A DNA stretch of 64,000 bases from contig WJXW01000001.1 of the NCBI GenBank assembly GCA_015832175.1, positions 3,906,001-3,970,000 of the forward strand. The letters run 5' to 3'. Below, piece after piece: positions 55,567-64,000 of the stretch (position 1 is the stretch's first letter; every line of letters begins with the position of its first letter). A program made the translations under genes and the position numbers. Below the pieces are notes generated by a model. That model made no database searches. It was not told the DNA's origin and saw nothing but the letters and a program-made list of their open reading frames with translations. The stretch is from Paraphaeosphaeria minitans. Its lineage: Eukaryota > Ascomycota > Dothideomycetes > Pleosporales > Didymosphaeriaceae.

Positions 55567-56177
55567 TCAAGCCTTCACCGGGACGCCCTGCAGGTGTCCT
55601 ATGAACCTGCCGTGAACGCCTCTCCAGTTCTCCTCGCACTTGCTTTTGACCGTGCCTACCAGCAGCCTGGACGCTTTGATCTCGACCTCTTCCACCAGAC
55701 TCAGCTCGCTCTGCTCTTGCGTTGACTCCTCGCCATCCGCCGACTCCTCGCCATCCGCTGCTTTCTCCTTGCCCTTGCCTTTGCCTGCGTCCGCGTTCCG
55801 CACTACTGTCCAACTAGTATGCTGCACAAGCCCGAGAGGCGCCTTGATCACCCAGATCACGCCGTCGTCCGTGTTGGTGATTTGGCTCTCAAACGTCACC
55901 GTCGACTCCCACAGGCCTTTGGGCAGCGCGTGCATATGATCCGTCACTTTGTATCGCTTCGTGTTCGGCGTAGCATCCTCGGGAGCCAATGTCTCGTACG
56001 AGTGTAGCTCGGGGTCGAGCTTCATGAGTAGGTCGTGGTTCTGGAGCTTCTCCATGGCGGCTTCGAACGTCGTGCCCACCGGGAGAGCCGTGACGTGGTG
56101 CAGCTTTGCTGTTGTGTTGAAGGCTTGATGGTTAGCTCCACGCAGGCCAGCAGGACTGACGCAGGCTTACAGAACAT
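55567..56177 (-). CDS. DUF7053-like protein
   Basis: Exons 56177-56171 (7 bases) and 56123-55567, with a 47-base intron (GTAAGC donor, CTAAC branch), encode 187 residues. The first exon gives only Met-Phe and one base. The protein begins MFSFNTTAKLHHVTALPVGT, then NHDLLMKLDPELHSYE, followed by KRYKVTDHMHALPKGLWEST and APLGLVQHTSWTVV: the order of landmarks in fungal DUF7053 proteins. A low-complexity insert (GKGKGKEKAADGEESADGEE) interrupts the end of the domain. The fold may be START-like lipid/polyketide binding, but function is unknown. No signal peptide or membrane segment. It diverges from the DUF1772 gene across 485 bases. Confidence 0.75.
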
Positions 56178-56662
56178 GTTTGTCGATCTGAGCTTAGTAT
56201 TGTCATGTAATGCGTGGAAGAGGAGTTGGTGCCAGTTCAAAGGATCGACGGGTGCTTTTAACGGCGCCTTCTTTCTTTCCGCACGCGTTCCGACGTGCTC
56301 GTTTCATATGCGCGACGCTTCTGAGGCAAGAAGCCGACAAGGACTGAGGATGCTTGCAAATTTCCACGACCGAGCTCTTCCACGTACAAAATCCATCGAA
56401 AGGGAACAGGAGTCTCTGCAATGTTGCGCAACCATGTTCGGGGCTCGTCGCGAGATCGACGCGCATCATCGGGACCGAGAGAGACCGCGCGGTGCCTCCC
56501 GCACGCCGACGGCCGCGCAGCTCCATGACCTCACACTGCTCAAGATCCAGCAACCGTCAGGCCTCCAAAGGGAGCTATTTGTAGCGAATTCACCCCTGTA
56601 TTGAAGCTCTGCTCTTTCTACCGCATCTCACTTGATTCATCTCTAACATCAAGCTGCTCATA
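56178..56662. promoter_or_regulatory. Shared divergent promoter region
   Basis: 485 bases between the divergent starts of the DUF7053-like gene (minus) and the DUF1772 gene (plus). No gene fits here; the right half has CT-rich sequence just before the plus-strand start. Co-regulation is possible but not shown. Confidence 0.4.
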
Positions 56663-57354
56663 ATGGCGACAGCAGGCTACCTCTTTAACGAGCGCCCTCC
56701 GGTAGGGCTTCTCATCGCTCAAGCGTGCGACAGACCTCAACTGCGTATCTAAGAAGGATGGCACAGCTGACTGCAAACTAGTGTGGGCATTACAGCATCA
56801 ACCTACCTCCTCGGCAGCAATGCGGCCATTGCCTCTGTTACAATCCCCGCTGTGATGGACGCACCGTCCCCGCTCGCCGCCAAACAGTGGGCAAAGGTCT
56901 ACCACCTCGGGAAGCCCTTTGGCATCGGCTGTAGCGTCATCGCTGCCGCATGTACCGGCTTCGTAGCCTACAAGCGTACGCTTTCCTGTCCTGATCCCCC
57001 TCACAGCTAATCCCACTGACAGAGGACCCAACCTCCCTACCCTTCAAGCTTAACGCCACCGCGACCCTCATCTTCCCAGCCATCATCCCCTTCACAATCC
57101 TCGTCCTCAAGCCGATCAACGATAAGCTGTTTGCTAAGGGTGACGCGCTTGCGCTGGACGACAAGGCCGAAGTGGGCGTTGCGCAGGAGGAAACGACCAA
57201 GGCCCTGATTGATCGATGGACGAAGCTGCACCTTGTGCGGACGGCGATTACGGGTGTGGGTGCTATACTGGCGATATGGGCAGCGCTGGACAAGAGAGAG
57301 ACTGGGAGCGTGGGTGGTTTCAGTCTTCAGAGTGGGGCGAATAGGCTTGGATAG
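56663..57354 (+). CDS. DUF1772 membrane protein (anthrone-oxygenase-like)
   Basis: Three exons (56663-56724, 56782-56975, 57023-57354) join in frame to 195 residues. I use the GTGCGA donor at 56725 rather than GTAGGG at 56702, because only the former keeps frame and yields the continuous PPVGLLIAQAVGITASTYLL. Four hydrophobic segments follow the DUF1772 pattern: LLIAQAVGITASTYLLGS, VIAAACTGFVAYK, LIFPAIIPFTILVLKPIN and AITGVGAILAIWAALD. The family includes small noranthrone/anthrone oxygenases of polyketide pathways as well as many proteins of unknown role; there is no polyketide synthase nearby, so a secondary-metabolite role is not supported here. ER or other internal membranes are likely. 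Confidence 0.82.
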
Positions 57355-57840
57355 ATGCGATGGGGAGTACGATTGCCCGGGGTTCCCGCAAGCGGGACAG
57401 ACATGGGACAATCTTTGAGACTGTGTGATGTAGTCCTTGATGTGGAATCGTGTCTTCGGAGTTTGGCATGCGTCTTTGACCCTCAGTTTCAGCGTCCCAA
57501 GAAACGGTCCTCTGGGCATCATGGTGAGCGGCGTCACATCAATGTGTCTGAGTGTCACGGTCCAGCCGCATGACCGCGTATGGATACCTTTGCAACTCCC
57601 ATCCTTCACCCACCCCACTACTGCACTTCCACAAAAGGCTAAAAAGGCATCGGTGGGGTGAAGATGTTGCTGTAGACGAGAGAGAACAGCTAAAGTTACT
57701 CTCTTCCCGCACCCCACAACGCCCACACAAGCTGTAATTGTCACGTTTTCCAGGCGGCCAAGGGGCCTGAAGGAACCAGTTCAGGTGATGTGCGGGGTAT
57801 ATAAGCTCTCTCCCTGGCGAAATAGCGCGCCAGCGATCCG
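57355..57840. other. Last ordinary sequence before the AT-rich block
   Basis: 3' flank of the DUF1772 gene, then promoter-like sequence with a TATA box at 57798. Normal GC content until about 57840, where composition changes sharply. Confidence 0.55.
57798..57805 (+). promoter_or_regulatory. TATA box without a downstream gene
   Basis: GGGGTATATAAGCTC is a textbook fungal TATA context on the plus strand, followed by a pyrimidine-rich CTCTCTCCCT. About 35 bases downstream the AT-rich repeat begins, so no open reading frame follows. Confidence 0.5.
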
Positions 57841-58161
57841 TCTACCTATACGGTAGATACCCGCTACAAACTATTTTTAAGTATGGCGACACTGCTTGTA
57901 GTTAGAAATTAACATTTCAGTTCCTCCAACTCTAAAACCAACAGTTTAGTTCTACTTGTACAGTACTACTTTTAATATGAAAGTATATTACTAATCCACT
58001 GTATAGTTTATTAGTTCGCTTATTAAGAATACGTCACTTATTTTAAAGACAAAGAGAACTAGATTAACTAATATATAGTTATAAAACAAAGATATAACAG
58101 GTATATAAATAGGTTCTATATAAAAGCGCATTATTAAATATAATATTTTCCTTATTATGGG

Positions 58162-58262
58162 CTACTATAAGGTCTAGTTATAGGCAATAGTATTTGCTTT
58201 ATAGTAGAAAGGATAGTGAAAGAAAAACTTAATAGTATTAAGTAGAATAATACTTATTTTTA
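58162..58262. repeat. Direct repeat, copy A
   Basis: Begins CTACTATAAGGTCTAGTTAT, matching copy B at 58637-58737 over about 100 bases. Most differences look like C/T or G/A changes, consistent with RIP after duplication. Confidence 0.75.
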
Positions 58263-58636
58263 TAAGGAATAGATAACCTTTAAAGGTTCCTAGAGTTACC
58301 TTTTCTATATTCTAGAACTTTCTATAATGACGTCATCATAACGTCATAGCCCTATGGATACTAGGTAACGTTATAGGTGACGTTATAAGGTGACGTCATA
58401 GGTAACGTTATAGATAGTAGAGAATTACTAAGTAGAATACTCTAGAATCTCTACTATATGTATATAAGGAGAGTTACCTTCTACGTATACTCTCTATCCT
58501 AGATAGTAATTCTAAGCCTATACCTAAGGTTTTATTACTCTATTTAACTACGTTTAATCTGCCCTCTATTACCCTAGTCTCTACTATTCTAGGTAACTAG
58601 TACTAGGGGAGAGAAGGTACTAGAAGGTCTAGAAGG

Positions 58637-58737
58637 TTACTATAAGGTCTAGTTATAGGCAATAGTACTTACTTCACACTAGGAAGGACAGTAAAAGGAT
58701 AACTCTAGTAATATTAATAGAATAATACTTGTCTTAT
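58637..58737. repeat. Direct repeat, copy B
   Basis: Begins TTACTATAAGGTCTAGTTAT; 475 bases right of copy A. Could be part of a long terminal repeat or an internal duplication. Confidence 0.75.
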
Positions 58738-59199
58738 ATTAAGTTAACGCGCAGCGTAGGTTTTGCGTAGCTAGCTTGCTTAGCGCACAGACCTTCTATA
58801 AGGCCTTAGCGCTAGATACTATAACACCACAATAATATTGTAATCTACCTATTACAGAACCTCCCCCTCTAGCTGTAGTCCTCTACAGTATACTATAGCC
58901 TTAATAAAAACCTTACTCTATAGGAAAGAAAAAGAGTATCTATAAGGGTGTGCATTGTGTACGTAATAGCAGCGCGTTATAAGTAAATAGTATATATTAC
59001 AAACGCATTATACGTGTTATTTATTATAAGGCTTTTACACCTTCTGTTTACTATAGCCTTTTGTAATATAGGGTAATAGGGCTATATAGTGTTAATATTG
59101 TTTTAATCTTCGTGTGCTCTCTACTTATATAATATATATATAACTTATTCTTAGTGTAGATAGAGCGCTTAATCTTTAAATAACCCCCTTAATTACCTA

Positions 59200-59540
59200 A
59201 GATACTATACTACCTAGTACCTAAATATATTAAGAAGTCTAATCTTTATAATACTACTACTTTTATATTTAGTAGAGATACTAAGCGCGTAGACTATAAC
59301 ATAGTACTTATAACTTATATACACTGTGTATAGAACTTAGTAAAACTCCCTAAAGACTATACTAAAGATAATAATAAGCGCTGTGACTATTATATTAAAG
59401 GTAATTATAGAGGGTGTGACTTAGTATGTCTAGAGTCGCGCGTTATATATGCGCTTTAGCTAATACTTATAGATGCTAAAGGCTGTTATAGGCTAGCCTT
59501 AGAGAATGAACAGAACTGTAAGTGCCAAATGTAAAGGATG
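59200..59540 (+). pseudogene. Decayed plus-strand reading frame with Cys cluster
   Basis: One plus-strand frame stays protein-like for about 340 bases, interrupted only by TAG/TAA codons. It reads for example DYTKDNNKRCDYYIKGNYRG followed by CDLVCLES and, further on, GCYRLALENEQNCKC. Tyrosines in places could be former Cys or His codons (TGT or CAT changed to TAT). A lost zinc-binding motif is possible. I do not recognise the family. Confidence 0.45.
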
Positions 59541-60059
59541 AATTCTAGGTATTAAGTCTCTATAGGGGGGTGTGCCGCTTATAAGAAGAGTTTTCCTTAG
59601 TAGGTCTACTTCTTTTAGGGCAGTTCCTTTCCTTAAGATCCTTCTAAAGGCTAGGGCTATGCCCTAGCCTATTATATACCTTAGACCTTACTTAGTTTAA
59701 AACGTCTTATAGTTATAAAGTAAGCTTTAGAGATCTTAGGAGTATTATGCTATAGTAAGGTAGTAGTATAGAGGCGGCCCTAAGGCGGCCTTAGAGTAAG
59801 GGCCCTTATTAGGCGGTTTATTTATTTACCTTATTATTATAAAGTAATAGGACAGCGCTCTTACCTTTTCTAATATAATTATTATGTCTATTGCCTTAGT
59901 AGTGCGTTACTATTACAGTTTTTTTGTGTCTACGTTACTCTGCCTTCCCTCTTCCCTTCTCTACTCTCTCTTTTCTATACTAACCCTAACCTGCGCCTAT
60001 TCTAACTTTCTTAACTATCTATAACTACCTCTATCCCTGTCTCTTTTTAGCCCTAATCT

Positions 60060-60700
60060 AGTTCCCCTCCTGTTCCTACGCTATACGCCCTTATACTCTT
60101 ATTAGCCTTTTAGCCTTTTTCTTTAGCGTTCTATTTACAGCTGCAGCTAATATTAATATTATTAATAATAGCCTTTAAAGTAGCGCTGCCTTAGCAGATA
60201 TCTTTAGTCCTAGTAGTAGTAGTAGTAATAACTTTTTAGATTTAAACTAGCGCCTTACTAAGCCTAGCTATGCGTATACTAAGGAGGAGATTAATAATAC
60301 TAAAGTAGAAGAGATTCTCTAGAGCTTTAACACGCCTACGTAGTAGCCTAATAGTAGTAATTGCCTTTATTTTTTTATAACCTCTAAGAGGCGTGTACTA
60401 GCTAATTACCCTAACTCTATTACTTCTACCTATACTCTAAAGCGGCTCTACGTCGCTAAGAGTGTAGTCCTTTAAGGAGATAGTTTAGACAAAAAGCTAG
60501 CTAACCCTAATATAGGCCTTATATACATTAAATATATTAGGCGCCTAAAGTAGCTTGGGCACGTAGAGTAAGTCTGCAGTCTTATATTCTAGACTATTAT
60601 TAATATTTATATAGCTATTAACTATTCTAAGGCTACTTTTATAGCGCCTACTATTGCACTAAGGCCACCTACTAGTATAATTCTGCCCCCTTTACTAATA
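60060..60700 (+). pseudogene. Second decayed plus-strand reading frame, unknown
   Basis: Starting near 60060 a plus-strand frame can be followed for more than 600 bases, with stops only TAA or TAG. It reads for example SPSSSSSNNFLDLN (60205-60247), PSYAYTKEEINNTKVEEIL (about 60263-60319) and DSLDKKLANPNIGLIYIKYI (about 60480-60540), then becomes unclear after 60700. Direction is opposite to the Ty3/Gypsy polyprotein to its right, so it belongs to another element or to a captured gene. No family is recognised. Confidence 0.45.
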
Positions 60701-61559
60701 ACCTAGGCCTAAGGCGGGCTCTGCGCCTCTAGATTAAATATATAGAGTAAGGCTAGGTTAATAGTAATTTGTATATCTATAATTCTAAAATATATAGCAC
60801 TAACCCCTAGAAGCCTATAACTAGAACGCTGCCTACCTTTATAGTAAAGTTCTACTACTTAGCCTAGTAGTATAAGTAGTACCTAAACTTAGCGCTTAAG
60901 AACTCTAGCCTAATCTAAGAGCTAGGCTCCCCTACTATACCCCTACTTTAGCGTAGTAATAGAATAGTAGTCGCCCCCCCTAGTATAGACATAGCCCTAG
61001 TAGCACCTTCGCTCTAGATAACTCTAGCCTAGCGTAGTAGTAACTATAATTAGAATCTAGTAGCGTTAGCTAATAATATAGCGGGGTAGATAAATAATAT
61101 AGGAAATTACATTTAGCGATCTAAGGAGAGTATAGGCTAGCGCCTAGATAAGATAACCTAGACCTAAGCGTAGACTACTAACTTACTCGCTACTATTATA
61201 GAGCAACTTAAAATAGCTTCTAGCTAACGCTACTCTACCCTTTTAGTAGCCCTAGCCTAATAGCGTATACCTTTTAACCTATATTAAGAGCCTTGTAGAG
61301 TAACTCTACCTAAGCCTTTATTTAGGGCTAGCTTAGTGCACCCTCCTAGGTGCCGCTGCTACTAGTGCGAAGAGTAATATAGTTATTATAGCCCCCCTTT
61401 ATTCCTACCTAGTGTTACTTTAGTGCCGCTTTAGTTATAGCAACTCTAGAGCTAATAGCCTTTAGTAGTTTTTAGATAGATAGCGCCTCCACTAGGTTAG
61501 TAGAGGAATAAATTCTTAAATACCTATTATAGCTTCCTTTATAATGTTTATGTATTCTT

Positions 61560-64000
61560 CCTTATAGGCTAAATAGGACTATTATTATGCCTATAGTCCC
61601 CCTAGGTAGTTTTAAAGTAGTCTAGAGCTATAGTGTCTATAATGTTTTTAACTAGCACCTAAGTTAGTAATACCTACCTAGTCTACTTTACTAGCGCCTA
61701 TTATTATTTTCCCTAGGTATTTTTAATATGTAGGACCTCCTCTACTTCCTATTTACGTAGGTCTAGGTCCGCTTCTTCTAGCTCTAGGGCTAGGCCTAGC
61801 TAGGCGTTAGCCTAGGTCTAACTAGGTAGAGGATTGTCCGCCGCTTACTTAAGGAAGTTAACGTGGACAGTCTTATAGAGATTACTAGGCAGGTCTAGCG
61901 TTACTATAAGTAGGGATAGTATAGCTATTATAGTATACTTAACTTTAAGCTAGTTAAGTTTCTTCTTTAGCTAGTTAGTTTTTACGTTACGTAGTAAGAA
62001 CTATACCTTATCTCTAACTTAGAATTGCTTTATAGGGTAATAAGTACAGTTTATAGCCTTTATAGTGCACTGCTATTTATAGGCAATAGTAGCTTAGGCT
62101 AAAGCTATCCCTCTTTTAAGGTAGTCTAGGAAGTGCTTTGTTCTCTTAGTAGGGGTGTAGGTAAACTCTACTAGTAAGGGAATTCTCTTAAGGAGATTAA
62201 CATAATATCTATTTAGTAGAAGGTTTAGGCTTAGGCCTATAGTAGTAAATACTCTATTATTTAACGTAAGCTAGTAGGCTAGGAGGTAGTCTAGCTAGTC
62301 TATTTATTTAAAGTTAACTATAATACAAAGAACTAAAAGTACCTCCTAGTTTACCCTCTCTATGCTGCTGTTAGTCTAGGGGTAGTATACTATAAAGAGG
62401 AGTTATTTTATTCTAGTTAATTTATATAGTGTAGTCTAGAACTTCCCTAGCTAGTCTAAGCCTCTATTTATAATTAGTAAGGTAGGGAAGCTATAGAACT
62501 ACTACTATATATTATAGAAGTAGGCTGTATAGTGCTCTACTATTATAGAAGTTATAGCTTCTAGTTGTATATACTTTAATAGCCTATTAGTAATTATAAG
62601 CAGGTATTGCGGTGCTGCTGTAGAGGCCTAGGGGAGGTCTACTATAAAATCTATTAAGAGTTGCGCCTAGTACTAGTCTGTAATTAGGAGTGGCTATAGA
62701 AGACCTTGCCACTTCTACTAGTCTATATACGCTCCTGCGTAGTAGCAATTACGCACAAATTAGGTAACGTTTTTAGATATATTATTCTAGTAGTAGTTCT
62801 AGTAGATAATCTTAAACATAGAGTTCTTCCTAGAATAGCCTATAACTAGAGACTTATGTGCGCGCTGTATAATAGTGGTAGTAAGAGGTTTCTAAGCTAG
62901 GACCTAAAGGACTCCTTACTATAGGAGGGACCTATACATACTAATTATATAGTCCTTAATTTATTAGGAGGTAGTAGCTGCTATAAGGAATATATAGTTA
63001 CTATAGTGCACTGCCTTAAGCCTAATATAGTAGGGGGGGAACTTTACTATAGCCGCGTCCTAGAGTGCCTATAGATATGTGTTAGTAAAGATCTAAATCC
63101 CTACTAGCGCTGTTAAAGATCGCGTTTACACTAGGGTAGCCTAGACAGTCCTAAGTACTATTATTAGGGCGTTTATTCTTATCCGCTAGGCTATATCCTA
63201 CTTACGCTGGCTTAGTGCGTCTAGTCTAGCTACCTAGAATCTAGGCTAGTAGTAGAGGTAGAAGTAAAAGGCAGAAAGTAACTCTAACTACTAGTGCTAG
63301 CGCTTACTTAATTCTTAGATCTTTATAAAGTATTTAAGGTTCTTATAGTCTATTAGAATTTTAAAAGGGTGCGCTACTCTTATTAGCTCTAGTTTCTATA
63401 CTTATAAGGCCTATATAATTATAAGCAGCTCTTTGTTATAAATAGTGTAATTCTACTAAGCTAGTGTTAAAGCTGCAAAGTAGTAGGCTATAAAGTGCTA
63501 GATTCCCTTAATACGTTAGAAGAGGCAGGCCCTAGTAGCACTACCTAAGTAGTCTACCTCTACTAGCGTGTCGCGCTCTAGGTCCTAGAGCGCCAGAATA
63601 GGGCCTTATATAAATATGTCCTTTAGGGCCTAAAAGGCCTCTTATTCCCTAGGGCCCTATTAAAATAGGACCCCTTTCTTAGTAAGGGTATATAGGGGTG
63701 CGGCCTATTTAAAGAATTAGGGGAAAAAGTTGCGATAGAAGTTAGCGAAGCTAATAAAGTAGTAGACTATATATACTATAGAGGGGGTGTCCTATTAATT
63801 AATTACTTATATCTTTACTAAATTAAGGCGAATAGTCTTACCTACTATAATAAGATACCCTAGATACTTAACCTCTGTTATTACGAATTTGTATTTCTCT
63901 AGGTCTATATATAGTCCAGCTTCTTATAGGAGTCCTAGCACTTGTCGCACATAGTCCTAGTGTTAGCGTAGGGGTCTTATTGTATAGATAAGGACATTAT
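61560..64000 (-). mobile_element. RIP-mutated Ty3/Gypsy chromovirus: RT, RNase H, integrase, chromodomain
   Basis: Reading the minus strand from 64000 leftwards in one frame gives, in Ty3/Gypsy order: the end of the reverse-transcriptase active site (NVLIYT at the edge, first Asp already Asn), EVKYLGY (about 63850), FANFYRNFFP (about 63730), the RNase H segment HPFKILIDYKNLKYF (63371-63327) and DALSQRK (about 63215). Integrase follows with a zinc-finger remnant (about 62735), IDFIVDLP with catalytic Asp at 62649-62651, NRG with Asn where Asp is expected (62466-62468), and the catalytic Glu at 62358-62360; spacing is 61 and 36 residues. Near 61880 NLYKTVHVNFLK leads into a chromodomain remnant (EEVLHIKNT at about 61740, then ALVK). 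Dozens of in-frame stops are all TAA/TAG. gag, protease and most of the RT lie beyond the edge. Confidence 0.9.

Larger units (their letters stand above)
57840..64000. repeat. AT-rich RIP-mutated repeat block
   Basis: From about 57840 to the right edge no stretch is open for a gene in any frame. TA dinucleotides are extremely common while CA and TG are scarce: in the single line 60301-60360 there are eleven TA, one CA and no TG. This is what RIP (CpA to TpA on either strand) leaves in repeated DNA of Pezizomycotina. The block contains a Ty3/Gypsy fossil on the minus strand, two decayed plus-strand reading frames and an internal direct repeat. It continues beyond the window. Confidence 0.92.

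Noticed and set aside
55103..55813. 236-codon minus-strand frame overlapping the DUF7053-like gene
   Set aside because: Arg/Gly-rich and out of frame with the recognised domain; composition reflects GC content.
56663..57354. Polyketide-cluster membership of the DUF1772 gene
   Set aside because: Anthrone oxygenases belong to this family, but no synthase, thioesterase or cluster regulator lies nearby.
1..64000. tRNA genes, rRNA and CRISPR arrays
   Set aside because: I looked for T-loop words such as GGTTCGA with matching acceptor stems and for regularly spaced palindromic repeats. Isolated GGTTCGA words (for example 21830, 50008) have no cloverleaf partners, and the tandem repeats have no unique spacers.

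Overview
The window looks like nuclear DNA of a filamentous ascomycete (Pezizomycotina), most likely a Dothideomycete close to the Pleosporales. Reasons: most genes carry short introns of about 45-150 bases with GTRAGT-type donors and CTRAC branch sites; the proteins belong to families typical of these fungi (GT2 hyphal-growth glycosyltransferase, AA9 LPMO, CE3 esterase, Zn2Cys6 regulator, DUF7053); and the last 6 kb is an AT-rich block mutated in the way repeat-induced point mutation (RIP) mutates transposons. The exact species cannot be read from the sequence.

Layout. 1-12.2 kb is gene-sparse: a GT2 glycosyltransferase, a secreted Gly/Ala-rich protein, a coiled-coil protein and a YwbE-domain/zinc-finger protein, separated by long empty stretches. 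12.8-36.1 kb is a housekeeping stretch: TPR-DnaJ co-chaperone, Yippee protein, zinc alcohol dehydrogenase, three-KH RNA-binding protein, HUT1-type nucleotide-sugar transporter, a small secreted protein, a CaaX-box protein, a GH5 enzyme, a Whi5/Nrm1-like protein, a FIT/SCS3 lipid protein and a Zn2Cys6 transcription factor. 37.3-49.6 kb carries five genes for secreted proteins, all on the minus strand (AA9 LPMO, SurE phosphatase, a hydrophobic secreted protein, a six-hairpin glycosidase, a CE3 esterase), with a plus-strand Vam7-like SNARE gene among them. 50.4-57.4 kb holds a small membrane protein, an ALKBH6-like dioxygenase, an F-box/LRR protein ending in a CaaX box, a DUF7053-like protein and a DUF1772 membrane protein.

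From about 57.84 kb to the right edge the composition changes abruptly: TA dinucleotides dominate and CA/TG are scarce. On the minus strand from 64000 to about 61560 one reading frame can be followed through reverse transcriptase, RNase H, integrase and chromodomain of a Ty3/Gypsy chromovirus. It shows no net frameshift in the parts read, but is broken by dozens of TAA/TAG codons and by Asp-to-Asn changes at catalytic positions. Left of it lie two decayed plus-strand reading frames that I do not recognise and an internal direct repeat. A good TATA box at 57798 points into the block, as if a gene there had been displaced.

I found no convincing new multi-gene system. The points most worth following are the retrotransposon fossil and its unexplained neighbours, two unrelated proteins with C-terminal CaaX boxes, the secreted-protein run on one strand, and several secreted proteins of unknown function.
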